Origin: an uncultured candidate division Zixibacteria bacterium
GTDB taxonomy: Bacteria > Zixibacteria > MSB-5A5 > SM1-73
Assembly (NCBI GenBank): GCA_903908285.1
Contig: CAIVRH010000038.1
Location: forward strand, 1 to 64,000
Direction of reading: 5' to 3'
Length of the DNA: 64,000 bases
The notes beneath the pieces were generated by a model. It was not told where the DNA came from, ran no database searches, and saw only the letters and a program-made list of their open reading frames with translations. The position numbers and the translations under genes were made by a program. Every line of letters begins with the position of its first letter. Positions within the stretch are counted from its first letter, which is position 1. Shown in pieces: positions 44,411-53,925 of this stretch.

Positions 44411-46933
44411 TTACTTCTGCCAGTCATTAATTTTCCGGACGTATTCCTCCAAAAGCCTTTTTGCTTGTTCCTCTCTGGTCGCCTCGGCAAAAATATGGAA
44501 GGAAGCTTTTCTGCGATCGGGCATCACCAGCGCCCAAGCATCCTTCTCCAGCACACGCACCCCGTCAATCAGTTCCCTACTATTGCTCTCCGTGTATTTC
44601 AAAAGCTCCCTCATCACCTGACCCTTTTTCCCCCAGGAACAGGGAACCGTTTGCGAGAGCATGTGATACTGGTCCAATTCCCTTCTTAAGTTAGCCAAAC
44701 TTCTTTTAACCGGCGGATGTACTGAAGAGCCGTTTTTTGCCAGAAGCTCTAAGATCTTAGCCACGTCAAACATGGCATCGGCTCCCATCTGGAACCCGGG
44801 AAAGATGAAACCTCCCTTAGTCCCCCCCACATAGTCAACCTTCAAACGGTAATTCGCATCCATCATGGCTAAATGATCATTTCTTACCCGGATCACCTTC
44901 ACTCCATATTCTGCGGCGATTTTTTCCACTCCCATGGAAGCTACTATCGGCACTGCCATCTTCTGGGCCGAGGTGGATCCCAAGAAAAGAGAGGTAACTA
45001 TCAACAGCAGAAGATCGGGATGAATGTATTCCCCCTCTGCATCGATCACACAAAGTTTCTCTGCCCCCGGATCAAAAAGGAATCCGACATCTGCTTTCAC
45101 CGATTTGACAATGGAAGAGAGTTGCTGGATGGAGGAAGTCAAATCATCATCCGACCGGGATAGTTTGGTGGGGTCCAAATAAGCATTCAGGGAGATGACC
45201 TCACAACCCAATGATCCGATGATGGAGGGGAAAATTTCGCTAGCCCCCCCGTTGGAATAGTCGATAACCACCTTGAAATGGGATTTTCTGATCCTGGATG
45301 TATCTATGGCTTTCAGAAAATCCTCCCGGTAGGATTCGATCACCCGCTGGGGAAAATCGAGATGCCCGATCTCCTCGGGACCGGCCCTCCTGAAATCCTC
45401 ACGGAAAAAGAGCCTTTCCACTGCTTTGGTCTTGGAGGTAGGCAAGTCCAAACCGCCTCCGTCGAAGAAAACTATGTCGATCTGTTTTAAGTCTTGAGGC
45501 GATCTCCGGGTATGAATCCCCCCCTGTTCTTTCCCGAACTTCAGCTCATATCTCACCACCGGAATGGGGAGAGTTCGCAGGTCATGCACGTTTACTCCCG
45601 CGGAGAGAAGCCCGCAGATCAAAGCTCGGTTGATCATCCGGGAAGCGCTTCCCGCATCCCGGCTGGTAACCACGGTGCTGTTTTTACCCAGCATGGCGCC
45701 ATAAGCCGCTCCCAGCTTGACCGCAAATTCCGGGGTAAGCTCTAAGTTTCCCACCCCCATCACTTTGGCATCGGTGAAAAGCTCCCGGTTCCACCTATCC
45801 CCCCAGACCAAGCTGGAGGAGAGAATGGAGCCGGCTTCCACCGTCTTCCCGGGCCAGACCCTCACATTGGCTTTGACCTTGGCACCTTTTTCGATCCGGC
45901 AATTTTCACTTATAATGGCATTCTCAAAGATAATCGTCTCTTCTTCGATTTTGGCATGGTTTGCCACAATCGCTTCAGTTAAAATGCTGCGCTGGCCCAC
46001 CGAGGTATCGTTCCAGATCACGCACCGGTCCAGATTCACATCGTCCGCGATTTGCACCCGGTCACCGATAACCGAATTGAATAGGAAGGAGCCGGAGCCG
46101 ATCTGGACATCATGCCCGATGATCACTGTCCCCTTAAACTCGCTTTTTTCACCCACCTTTACATTCTTCCCGATCCAGATGTTGGCATGTTCCCGATGCA
46201 GCAAATTTCCTCCGATATCGATGCTCACCTTCCCCTCAAGAATATCCTGATGCGCCAGAAAATATTCCTCCAAGTTTCCCACATCCTTCCAATAATCCGG
46301 GGTAACAAACCCGAATAAGTTTTGACTGGAAGAAAGCATCAGGGGGAAAAGATCCCGGCTGAAATCGAATTCCTTTTTCGAAGGTATCTGCGCCAGAAGC
46401 TCCGGTTCGAGGATATATATCCCGGTATTGACCGTATCGCTGAATACTTCACCCCAGGTGGGCTTTTCCAAAAACCGGGAGATCCTTCCGTCATCCTGGG
46501 TGATCACCACTCCATACGGCAATGGATTTTCCATCCGGGCAAGAATCATGGTGGCTTTCGCCTGTATACCCTGGTGAAAGTCGATGGCAGATTTCAGATC
46601 GATGTCGGTTAACACGTCTGCGGATATGACTAAGAACCTTTCGTTAAGCAGCTTTTCCGCATTTTTTACCGCACCTGCGGTCCCAAAGTCATCCTCCGAT
46701 TGAACGTATTCTATCCTCACCCCGAATTCCGACCCGTCTCCAAAATATTCCTTTATCGTTTCTGCCTGGAAGTAGAGCAACACCACCAGATCGACCAAAC
46801 CGTGTTTCTTTAAAAGATTGACGATGTGCTCCATCATAGGTTTATTAGCTATATATACCATGGGTTTGGGAAGGTTGCAGGATAGGGGTCTTAAGCGCGT
46901 TCCAAACCCCCCCGCCATAATCACCGCTTTCAT
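44411..46933 (-). CDS. Sugar-nucleotidyltransferase / beta-helix / phosphomannomutase-like fusion
   Basis: An 840-residue protein. Domain 1 (about 1-235) is an active-looking nucleotidyltransferase: MAGGFGTRLRPLS, LPKPMV, ISADVLTD metal site, FLEKPTWGEVFSDTVNTGIY. Domain 2 (about 250-370) is a left-handed beta-helix. Domain 3 (about 385-830) is phosphomannomutase-like, but its phosphoserine loop reads GGIHTRRSPQD instead of TASHNP, its metal loop DPGAEK instead of DGDADR, and its sugar loop GGTKGG instead of GExSGH. So the mutase domain is probably inactive. Fusions of this type occur in cyanobacteria and others, annotated as mannose-1-phosphate guanylyltransferase. Product likely a GDP/NDP-sugar for surface glycans. 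Confidence 0.85.
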   Translation of the reverse strand: MKAVIMAGGFGTRLRPLSCNLPKPMVYIANKPMMEHIVNLLKKHGLVDLVVLLYFQAETIKEYFGDGSEFGVRIEYVQSEDDFGTAGAVKNAEKLLNERFLVISADVLTDIDLKSAIDFHQGIQAKATMILARMENPLPYGVVITQDDGRISRFLEKPTWGEVFSDTVNTGIYILEPELLAQIPSKKEFDFSRDLFPLMLSSSQNLFGFVTPDYWKDVGNLEEYFLAHQDILEGKVSIDIGGNLLHREHANIWIGKNVKVGEKSEFKGTVIIGHDVQIGSGSFLFNSVIGDRVQIADDVNLDRCVIWNDTSVGQRSILTEAIVANHAKIEEETIIFENAIISENCRIEKGAKVKANVRVWPGKTVEAGSILSSSLVWGDRWNRELFTDAKVMGVGNLELTPEFAVKLGAAYGAMLGKNSTVVTSRDAGSASRMINRALICGLLSAGVNVHDLRTLPIPVVRYELKFGKEQGGIHTRRSPQDLKQIDIVFFDGGGLDLPTSKTKAVERLFFREDFRRAGPEEIGHLDFPQRVIESYREDFLKAIDTSRIRKSHFKVVIDYSNGGASEIFPSIIGSLGCEVISLNAYLDPTKLSRSDDDLTSSIQQLSSIVKSVKADVGFLFDPGAEKLCVIDAEGEYIHPDLLLLIVTSLFLGSTSAQKMAVPIVASMGVEKIAAEYGVKVIRVRNDHLAMMDANYRLKVDYVGGTKGGFIFPGFQMGADAMFDVAKILELLAKNGSSVHPPVKRSLANLRRELDQYHMLSQTVPCSWGKKGQVMRELLKYTESNSRELIDGVRVLEKDAWALVMPDRRKASFHIFAEATREEQAKRLLEEYVRKINDWQK

Positions 46934-47010
46934 TGGTTTGTCTACCTCCGGTCTCTCTCTTTAATGTTTGTTCACTTAATCGCAATAATCTCTGTCGGCT
47001 GAACAGAAAA

Positions 47011-47694
47011 CTAAGAATTCGCAGTGAAGAAGCTTTCTTGGCTTAGGATCACCTGCCCCAATATGCCGGTTACGTCTCCGAAGTTCGTAAAAGGGAAGTG
47101 CCGGATGTTTTCCTTTATGCAGAATCTGCGCAGATCATGTTTAGCGAAAACATAATCTGCTTGCCTCACCACACATTTGTCCGAAAGACCATCTCCGATA
47201 TAAACGACTTCGCTGGTTCTTTCTTTTAAGCTTTTCAGATGGTACCTTTTACAGTTCCCGCAATTCCCGCATCCCCGATCAAAGTTGGGAAACTCAGGTT
47301 TCAAAACACCATCCTCGAATCTGAGCAGGTTGGAATGAAAAGGAATTTCATCCAATCCGTACTTTTTCAAAATCAGTTTTATGTAAAAATCCAGTCCATC
47401 GCTTAAGATCACCAACTCAAGCTTCTCCCTTTTACAAAGATCGACAAAAGCAGGAAATTCAACATCGATTTTTTGCGATAGAGCAAACATTTTTAGCTCG
47501 GATGGGGTGATCTTTATCAGTTGACACTCTTTTTCCAGGCACTCTTTGGAGCTGATCTCCCCTTTTAACCATTGAGAGACTATTTCCCGGCTCTCATTTT
47601 TTGAGAAAGTGGTAAATAAAAGCGCCCCCACATCCTTTTGGGTGATGGTTCCGTCGAAATCGACCAAGACCAGAATTTTCCTGGTGTTTCCCAT
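47011..47694 (-). CDS. HAD-family phosphatase, MtnX-like
   Basis: About 227 residues from ATG 47694 (MGNTRKILVLVDFDGT); a frame to 47724 adds ten residues, and neither start has a clear ribosome site. HAD motif I is DFDGTIT, motif II LVILSDGLD, and motif III/IV IGDGLSDKCVV. This DFDGT...SDGLD arrangement is typical of the MtnX group (methionine salvage phosphatase) and related phosphoserine-phosphatase-like enzymes. A CGNCGNCK insert near residue 140 could bind metal and is found in some of these proteins. No other salvage gene is adjacent. Confidence 0.8.
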   Translation of the reverse strand: MGNTRKILVLVDFDGTITQKDVGALLFTTFSKNESREIVSQWLKGEISSKECLEKECQLIKITPSELKMFALSQKIDVEFPAFVDLCKREKLELVILSDGLDFYIKLILKKYGLDEIPFHSNLLRFEDGVLKPEFPNFDRGCGNCGNCKRYHLKSLKERTSEVVYIGDGLSDKCVVRQADYVFAKHDLRRFCIKENIRHFPFTNFGDVTGILGQVILSQESFFTANS

Positions 47695-47833
47695 AATCAT
47701 ATCTACGTAATAATTAGCCGTCAAGGCAAATTATCCCGTCCTGCTTTTAGGATGCGATAAACTCACCGCTCTAAACAAAACCGAAAGAGGGGAGACGATG
47801 AAGTAATCTTTCAGACTTACTCGATCTTTCGAA

Positions 47834-48190
47834 TTAAATGAAACTTGGTACAATGGTAAACAGAAGTATCAACATCACCCCGAAGGCGATCAGGGCATAC
47901 TTGAAATCCCTTTCAGAAAGAAAGGCGAAACCCGCAACCACCACTCTCAGGAAAGGGGTGAACATCATCACTAAAATTCCAAAGCTGATGATGGCGGTTG
48001 GCTCCCCCTTGAAAAAATGCGATATGAGGGTTAAAAAAGAGAGGTGGGATGAACCGGTAAGATAACCCTCCGGGTGGCCTTGAATAAATAACATACCCAA
48101 TCCCAGGAACAACAAGCCGGCAGCGCAAAAAGAACCGATCAAAAGGATGCTGCTTATATAAGAAAAGGCTCTGTTCTTTTTATCCGTCAT
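47834..48190 (-). CDS. DUF1634 membrane protein
   Basis: A 118-residue protein with three transmembrane helices (about 11-35, 65-85, 95-117). DUF1634 genes typically sit beside TSUP/TauE sulfite-exporter genes, as here 72 bp downstream of one. Probably an accessory subunit of the exporter. AGAGGTG precedes ATG 48190. Confidence 0.8.
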   Translation of the reverse strand: MTDKKNRAFSYISSILLIGSFCAAGLLFLGLGMLFIQGHPEGYLTGSSHLSFLTLISHFFKGEPTAIISFGILVMMFTPFLRVVVAGFAFLSERDFKYALIAFGVMLILLFTIVPSFI

Positions 48191-48262
48191 AAGTTTTTCA
48201 CCTCTGGCCTTTTCCGGCTCTCTTTTGGAGAGGCGGAATAAAGGCAGAAGTTGCCAGCCAAT

Positions 48263-49072
48263 TTAAAATAAAAGACGAAGTCCCAGTCCTTTAAAGAGCA
48301 TCTCGAAAGCTACGTAGAATAAAACCAAGGCTAAAATTTTCTTTAGTAAGCTAGCTTTGACCTTAGGGAAAATATGTGAACCAAAAGTTGCACCTATGAA
48401 AACCCCCAACATGGTTGGCCCGGCGATTAAGGGATTGACATCGCCTCTGAAGAAATAGATGAAAGCGCTGGCTGTGGCGGTCACCCCGATCATGAAATTA
48501 CTGGTTGCCACGGCGATCTTAAGAGGCACGCCCATAAATAAATACATCACCGGCACCTTTATTATCCCACCCCCCACCCCCAAAAGTCCGGAGACATTTC
48601 CGGCAAAAAACGAAGCCCCCATGCCCAGTGGAAGCCTGACTATCTTGTAGTTAGGGGAAGCGCTATCTTCAGAGAGTTTGGATGAAGCCGTTGTTTTAAA
48701 ATTTCCCGATTCAACCCTTTTTCGAAACATGGTTCCGGCGGTATAAATCAAGAGAACGGAAAAAAGGATCGACAATATCTTCGGATTCAGAACTCCGGCT
48801 AGAATTCCGCCGGTGATAGCCCCCAGAGTGGTTGCCAATTCCAGGGTCATCCCCAATCGTATGTTCGAAAGATGCTTTTTAACGTACAAGCTGGCGGCCC
48901 CGGATGAGGTGGCGATGACACAGACCAAAGAAGCCCCAATGGCTTCCCGCATGGGGACGCCGAAAAAAAGATTCAGCATGGGAATGATGAGCACCCCACC
49001 ACCCAAACCCAAAACCGATCCCCACAGTCCGGCAATCATCCCTCCCAAAATCATAAACAGAAAATCAGACAT
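48263..49072 (-). CDS. TSUP (TauE/SafE) family anion exporter
   Basis: A 269-residue membrane permease with about eight helices and the duplicated glycine-rich motif GLWGSVLGLGGGVLIIPML (about 15-33) and VSGLLGVGGGIIKVPVMY (about 158-175). The family moves small organosulfur or C2 anions such as sulfite, sulfoacetate or sulfolactate; the substrate here is unknown. Pairs with the DUF1634 gene. Confidence 0.9.
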   Translation of the reverse strand: MSDFLFMILGGMIAGLWGSVLGLGGGVLIIPMLNLFFGVPMREAIGASLVCVIATSSGAASLYVKKHLSNIRLGMTLELATTLGAITGGILAGVLNPKILSILFSVLLIYTAGTMFRKRVESGNFKTTASSKLSEDSASPNYKIVRLPLGMGASFFAGNVSGLLGVGGGIIKVPVMYLFMGVPLKIAVATSNFMIGVTATASAFIYFFRGDVNPLIAGPTMLGVFIGATFGSHIFPKVKASLLKKILALVLFYVAFEMLFKGLGLRLLF

Positions 49073-49172
49073 ATTATCTTCGATTTAAATTCAGACCCCT
49101 CGCTCCCGGAAATGCGGAAAAACCCTCTACCTGCGGGTAAATTATGTTTTCAAGAGGGTAAAGTCTTGCCGA

Positions 49173-50840
49173 TCACTTTACCGAAAGCAGTGTTTTGTAC
49201 TCCTGCGGACGGGATAAAATCTGGATGGCTTTCAAAATCTGGGGATGATCTTTAAACCATACCCCTTCGTATTTGGCGCTCTGGCCGTAAAGTTTGACCA
49301 GAATGTTTTCTTTAATATCTGATTTGATATAGGCTTCAGATTTCTGATAATCGTTTTCCTTTTCAGCTTTTATCAGATCTTCCAATTCCTTGATCTTCTG
49401 GCTGACTGCCTCCGATCTCCCTTCCCCTTTCACCGCCCCTTTCAGTTTCTCCAGCTCCAGTTCGGACGAGGTCTGGTAGCTGAAGCCTTTGGTTTTCACA
49501 AATTGCAAAAATTCGCTCAACATCTTCTCATCCACCACAAAATCCTTGGGCAAATTGGGATGGAGGGCAGTATAGTGTACGGCGAAATCAAAGAAGGTAA
49601 GCTTGGCCAAGAGGTTATATTCCAAAGGCGATAAGTCCTGGTTGGGGACAAAGACATCCGGGGTTATTCCCCCTTCACCGTATACCACTCGCCCGTCCTT
49701 GGTGTAAAACTTGTGTTTTATCTTAAGAGAGTCTGATACAATGCTGTCGGGCAGTGCCGACACCAAAGTATCGTTGGTGCTGTTTTTCAAATCCTCCGGT
49801 TTCTGAATGCATCTTCCGGAAGGGGTATAGTATTTGGCGGTGGTTAGTTTCAAACCGGCGCCATCCTCCAAGTTGAATATCGTCTGCACCAATCCTTTTC
49901 CAAAAGTGGTATCCCCGATGATCACTCCCCTATCCCAATCTTGAATGGCACCCGCCACGATCTCCGAGCCGGATGCCGACCCCCCATCCACCAATACCGC
50001 CAACGGAAGTCGGGGGAAAAGAGGCTGGTCCGAAGAATAAAAATCCTTGTTCTGAAGTTTGGCTTTCCCTTTGATCGCCACCACCAGCTTATCCGGCTCA
50101 AGGAATACTCCGGTAACATTCACCGCTTCAGTCAGAAGTCCGCCCGGGTTACCTCTCAAATCCAGGATTAAACCTTTGATCCGATTTTGCTGCAGCTTTT
50201 CTACCGCCTTTTTCAATTCGTCGGATGAGGTATCGGAAAAACGATTCAACCTGATATATCCGATTCCATCTGCCGCCATACCATAATACGGAACCGATTT
50301 TAAGGAGATCACGTCCCTCTCAATGGTATATTCCATGGGTTGATCGATCCCCTCCCTTTCCACCGTGATATGAACCACCGTCCCTTTCTTCCCTCGGAGC
50401 TTGCTCACCGCCCCTTCTTCGGTGATCCCCCGGGTGGAGACCCCTTCGATTTTTACTATCCGGTCACCCGCTTGAATCCCCATCCGTTCAGCCGGCGTAT
50501 CCTCCAAAGGAGAGATAACGGTCAACCAGCCTTCTTTGACCGAGATCTCGATACCCAATCCTTCGAACTGACCCTGGGTGTCCTCCATCAAAGCACTGTA
50601 CTGCTTCGGTTCCAGATAGTTGGAATAGGGATCCAGAACCGAGAGCATCCCATTGATCCCCGCCTTAATCAAATTGGGGGTGTTCACATCCTCCATATAG
50701 TTGGAGTTTACCACCGCCGCTATCTGGTCGAATTCCTCCAGATCGGATCGGAGATTATCGGTCAATGCATAAACCAGCCCGGCGAACAAAAGCCCGATTA
50801 AGGCCATGACCATCAAAAATGCCGACTTCCTAATTTTCAT
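49173..50840 (-). CDS. S41 C-terminal processing peptidase (CtpA-like)
   Basis: Secreted or periplasmic serine protease, about 555 residues from ATG 50840 (MKIRKSAFLMV) with AGGAGA upstream; an ATG at 50879 is rejected. Signal anchor at 5-27, PDZ domain about 95-175 (GLGIEISVKEGWLTVISPL, GIQAGDRIVKIEG), then the catalytic core with Ser in VDGGSASGSEIVAGA (about 299-313), the Lys in TFGKGLVQTIF (about 326-336) and a substrate loop GRCIQKPEDL. The C-terminal 120 residues are charged and helical. Processes or degrades envelope proteins. Confidence 0.92.
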   Translation of the reverse strand: MKIRKSAFLMVMALIGLLFAGLVYALTDNLRSDLEEFDQIAAVVNSNYMEDVNTPNLIKAGINGMLSVLDPYSNYLEPKQYSALMEDTQGQFEGLGIEISVKEGWLTVISPLEDTPAERMGIQAGDRIVKIEGVSTRGITEEGAVSKLRGKKGTVVHITVEREGIDQPMEYTIERDVISLKSVPYYGMAADGIGYIRLNRFSDTSSDELKKAVEKLQQNRIKGLILDLRGNPGGLLTEAVNVTGVFLEPDKLVVAIKGKAKLQNKDFYSSDQPLFPRLPLAVLVDGGSASGSEIVAGAIQDWDRGVIIGDTTFGKGLVQTIFNLEDGAGLKLTTAKYYTPSGRCIQKPEDLKNSTNDTLVSALPDSIVSDSLKIKHKFYTKDGRVVYGEGGITPDVFVPNQDLSPLEYNLLAKLTFFDFAVHYTALHPNLPKDFVVDEKMLSEFLQFVKTKGFSYQTSSELELEKLKGAVKGEGRSEAVSQKIKELEDLIKAEKENDYQKSEAYIKSDIKENILVKLYGQSAKYEGVWFKDHPQILKAIQILSRPQEYKTLLSVK

Positions 50841-51010
50841 ATATTCTCCTAACATAAACAACCTCCAGAAATATGGCACAGATTATCTTTGTGCAGTTTG
50901 GAGTGTTCACCTTTAGGTGAACTGGGTTTTAAGATGAATGCATATAGTCAAACTGATATGGTAGATCGCACCAAAGAGGGGTTTGATATTCCCCCTAGCA
51001 ACTTAAGGAA

Positions 51011-51676
51011 TTACTCTTTTACCAGACTGTAAGATTTAATTAAATATGAATCCACCACTCTTTTCACTCTCTGCCAGGTTTTATCGATATCCTCCGTTCC
51101 ATCGACGACTTTCATTCTCTTTTGATTCTGCCGGGAGATTTTTAAATAACCCTGTCTTATCTTCCGATGAAATTCTATTTTTTCCTTCTCCAGACGATCC
51201 TTTTTTCTTTTTTCTTTCTCTCTTCTTTTCCAAGAAACCTCTACCGGCACATCAATAAGAATGGTCAAATCCGGAGAAAGCCCATATGTAGCTATTTGGT
51301 TAAGCCATCTTATAATCCTTTTGTCCAGACCCCGTCCATAACTTTGATAAGCTAAGGTGGAATCATAATACCGATCACAGATAATTGACCTCCCCTCTTG
51401 CAAAGCAGGCAATATCACCTTCTGGGTAAGCTGGGCTCGGCTGGCTTCGTACAGTAGAAGCTCGGTTAACGGCGTCATATTTGCATTCTTTTCGCTAAGC
51501 AGGATCTTTCGAATTTTTTCCGAAATTCTATCTCCCCCCGGCTCCCTTATCAGAAGAGGGTTATAACCTTTCCCTTTCAGGTAAGAGGCAAGTATTCGGG
51601 CTTGAGTGGTCTTACCGCAGAAGTCTATTCCTTCGAACGTGATGAATAATCCGGCTCCTCTGGGTGGTTTTCTCAT
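51011..51676 (-). CDS. tmk: Thymidylate kinase
   Basis: Phosphorylates dTMP to dTDP. The 221-residue product has P-loop ITFEGIDFCGKTTQ (residue ~15-28; the usual GSGK is FCGK), the base site REPGGDRISEKIR, the DRYYDSTLAYQSYGRGLD motif (about 96-113) and a LID-like RREKEKRKKDRLEKEK (about 150-165) with no glycine-rich loop, being strongly basic. GAGAGG precedes ATG 51676. Same strand as and 172 bp after the S41 start region. Confidence 0.9.
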   Translation of the reverse strand: MRKPPRGAGLFITFEGIDFCGKTTQARILASYLKGKGYNPLLIREPGGDRISEKIRKILLSEKNANMTPLTELLLYEASRAQLTQKVILPALQEGRSIICDRYYDSTLAYQSYGRGLDKRIIRWLNQIATYGLSPDLTILIDVPVEVSWKRREKEKRKKDRLEKEKIEFHRKIRQGYLKISRQNQKRMKVVDGTEDIDKTWQRVKRVVDSYLIKSYSLVKE

Positions 51677-51734
51677 TTAGCCTCTCGTTCTTGGCATTCT
51701 GTTTATTGTGCGGCGGACCTAATTTGGATCTTAA

Positions 51735-51912
51735 GGACCAGCGGACTGGTCCTTTCCATTCGGCTTTGCTCACCGTCACTTAGGCGAAATCGAAAGCCTG
51801 CCGATTGCAGACTCTAAACATGGTTTATGCGAAGCAGCTGCGCAGTCCGATCTGCCGATTTAAGCGATTAAATTGGTCGAGCAGCGGACGGTCGATAACG
51901 GACAGCGGACGT
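51735..51912. repeat. Repeat-rich gap with a GCGGACN heptamer array
   Basis: AGGACCAG-CGGA-CTGGTCCT is a perfect hairpin near 51735-51755. A degenerate GCGGACG/GTCGATA/ACGGACA/GCGGACG 7-nt array ends at about 51912 and shares its unit with the array at 19255-19287. The gap 51677-51983 shows no gene. Confidence 0.6.
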
Positions 51913-51948
51913 AAAACAAAGAGGTGGCAACTAATTCCGACCACCTCT
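51912..51948 (-). terminator. Intrinsic terminator of the inositol-phosphate synthase gene
   Basis: Minus-strand AGAGGTGG-N13-CCACCTCT followed by TTGTTTTA, some 40 nt past the stop at 51984. Confidence 0.7.
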
Positions 51949-51983
51949 AGGCTATACAGAATTTCTTTTCTTCAAATTCAATT

Positions 51984-53108
51984 CTAACTCTTCGCCGGTT
52001 TCTTGCTTTTCGATGGAATAACCTTCTTCTCTTTCTTCCCATATTTTAAAATAAATTCCTCGGTCAAAACTCGGGCCTCTTCATCGGTATGCTGCTTGGG
52101 AGGTGATTTCATGAAATAGGAGGAGGGGGCATCCAAAGATCCGCTGAGCTTATGATTTAGAGCCAATTTACAGCATCTCACCGCATCTATCACTACTCCG
52201 GCAGAGTTGGGGGAATCCCAAACTTCCATCTTCAATTCTACATTTAAGGGAACGTCGCCAAAGGTTCGCCCCTCCATTCGGATGTAAGCCCATTTTCGGT
52301 CGGTCAGCCAGGCGACATAATCGGAAGGTCCGATATGCACGTTGGTGGCGCCGATATCGTAATCCAACTGGGAAGTAACCGCATTGGTTTTGGAGATCTT
52401 TTTGGATTCCAGACGGGAACGTTCCAGCATGTTCAAAAAGTCGGTATTGCCACCCACATTCAACTGGGAGGTCCGCTCCAGCTTCACTCCCCTTTCCCGG
52501 AAAAGCCGGGTCAAGACCCGGTGAACGATGGTTGCCCCCACCTGGGATTTGATGTCATCGCCGATCACCGGTAGCCCCCGGTCGGTAAACCGCTTCTGCC
52601 AGTACTTCTCCCGGGCGATGAAAACCGGAATGCAGTTTACCAAACCGCAGCCCGCTTCCAGTATCTGTTCCACGTACCATTTGGTCGCCTCCTCGCTTCC
52701 CACCGGAAGATAGTTTACCACCACATCTGTTTTGGTGTCCTTCAATATTTTGACTATATCGGCGGTGGGTCCCGGAGCTTTTTGAATTATCTTGGAAAGA
52801 TACTCTCCCAGCCCGTCATGCGTCATCCCCCGGTGAACCGGTATTCCAAAGCGGGGAACCGAGGAAAACTTATAGGTGTTGTTGGGATAGGTGAAGACGG
52901 CTTCGGAAAGGTCCTTCCCCACTTTGTTCTTGTCGATATCAAAGGCGGCGGAAAATTCCACGTCCCTGATATGATATCCCCCCAGATTGACATGCATCAA
53001 CCCGGGAACAAAATCCTTGGGGCTGGCGTCTTTATAATACTCCACTCCCTGTACGAAAGAGGAGGCGCAATTCCCTACGCCGATGATAGCAACCCTGACT
53101 TTATCCAT
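51984..53108 (-). CDS. ino1: Myo-inositol-1-phosphate synthase
   Basis: Converts glucose-6-phosphate to inositol-3-phosphate with NAD. The 374-residue length and sequence fit the short bacterial/archaeal type: Rossmann motif [20 protein letters not shown] (about 4-23), [19 protein letters not shown] (about 130-148), [15 protein letters not shown] (about 185-199), [12 protein letters not shown] and [20 protein letters not shown] (about 299-318). AGGAG lies upstream of ATG 53108. Next to a CDP-alcohol phosphatidyltransferase and a PAP2 enzyme, indicating inositol phospholipid synthesis. Confidence 0.95.
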   Translation of the reverse strand: MDKVRVAIIGVGNCASSFVQGVEYYKDASPKDFVPGLMHVNLGGYHIRDVEFSAAFDIDKNKVGKDLSEAVFTYPNNTYKFSSVPRFGIPVHRGMTHDGLGEYLSKIIQKAPGPTADIVKILKDTKTDVVVNYLPVGSEEATKWYVEQILEAGCGLVNCIPVFIAREKYWQKRFTDRGLPVIGDDIKSQVGATIVHRVLTRLFRERGVKLERTSQLNVGGNTDFLNMLERSRLESKKISKTNAVTSQLDYDIGATNVHIGPSDYVAWLTDRKWAYIRMEGRTFGDVPLNVELKMEVWDSPNSAGVVIDAVRCCKLALNHKLSGSLDAPSSYFMKSPPKQHTDEEARVLTEEFILKYGKKEKKVIPSKSKKPAKS

Positions 53109-53189
53109 GTCTGCTCCTTTTTAATTCCTACCTGTCGCTGATTCTTATTTAATGCATTCAAAATTCAAATGTTTAGGGTTAAAGCTTAA

Positions 53190-53240
53190 CTTTAAACGTG
53201 GATTTTGAACATTAAACTTTAAACTTTGAACCTTAAACGT
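53190..53240. repeat. Heptanucleotide array TTAAACN/TTGAACN at a stop codon
   Basis: Seven-base units ATTAAAC, TTTAAAC, TTTGAAC, CTTAAAC follow exactly in register and include the stop codon of the CDP-alcohol phosphatidyltransferase (53233-53235). The upstream stretch 53170-53190 continues the same period more loosely. Confidence 0.75.
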
Positions 53241-53859
53241 TTTCTTGCTTTTTGAGTTGGTTTCGTATATGGACCACCCGCTGGATCACGGTCACATTAG
53301 CCAGGATGGCAATAAACCAGAGGGTGATGATCACAATTAAAATCCCGATCTTGGGAATGGAACCTAAAAGTGTTCCAATAGCTAAGTAAGTGATTCGTTC
53401 TGATCTTTGCATCAAACCCACCTTACATTCCAATCCCAATCCTTCCGCTCTGGCTCGGGTGTAGCTCACCATGAAAGAACCGGTGATAGCCAAGATTATC
53501 AGATAGACTATGTAGCCATATTTATCATGAAAAAATATCGCCAGACCCAAGAATACCAAAACCTCCGAGTACCGGTCTATGGTGGAATCTATCAGCGCGC
53601 CGAATTTTGAGCTCCGGTTGGTATCCCGGGCTAACCTGCCGTCTAACCGGTCACAGGTGCCCGCCAATACCACCATCACTCCCCCGAAAAAAAAAGCTCC
53701 CTGCCGAAAGAAGTTAAATGCCAGGATGGAGAGTAAAAGACCGGTAAAGGTGATGATGTGAGGATGAACCCTCAAGTTAATCAAAAACTTGGCTAATGGC
53801 TCGATCACCATATCATACCCGGTGATCCAGTGCTTATTTATCAGCTTTAGTTCCGCCAT
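53233..53859 (-). CDS. CDP-alcohol phosphatidyltransferase, probable phosphatidylinositol-phosphate synthase
   Basis: Moves a phosphatidyl group from CDP-lipid to an alcohol. About 208 residues from ATG 53859 (MAELKLINKHW). The family motif DG-x2-AR-x8-G-x3-D-x3-D is complete (DGRLAR...G...D...D, residues about 70-92). Six transmembrane helices. Its neighbour ino1 makes inositol-3-phosphate, so the acceptor is most likely that compound, giving phosphatidylinositol phosphate. Acceptor choice is inferred from context, not seen in sequence. Confidence 0.85.
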   Translation of the reverse strand: MAELKLINKHWITGYDMVIEPLAKFLINLRVHPHIITFTGLLLSILAFNFFRQGAFFFGGVMVVLAGTCDRLDGRLARDTNRSSKFGALIDSTIDRYSEVLVFLGLAIFFHDKYGYIVYLIILAITGSFMVSYTRARAEGLGLECKVGLMQRSERITYLAIGTLLGSIPKIGILIVIITLWFIAILANVTVIQRVVHIRNQLKKQENV

Positions 53860-53925
53860 ATTTATAAATTTCCAGTTATGCCTGATCCAAAAATTCAAAT
53901 CCCCTTTTATTTCGCCCTAATAATA

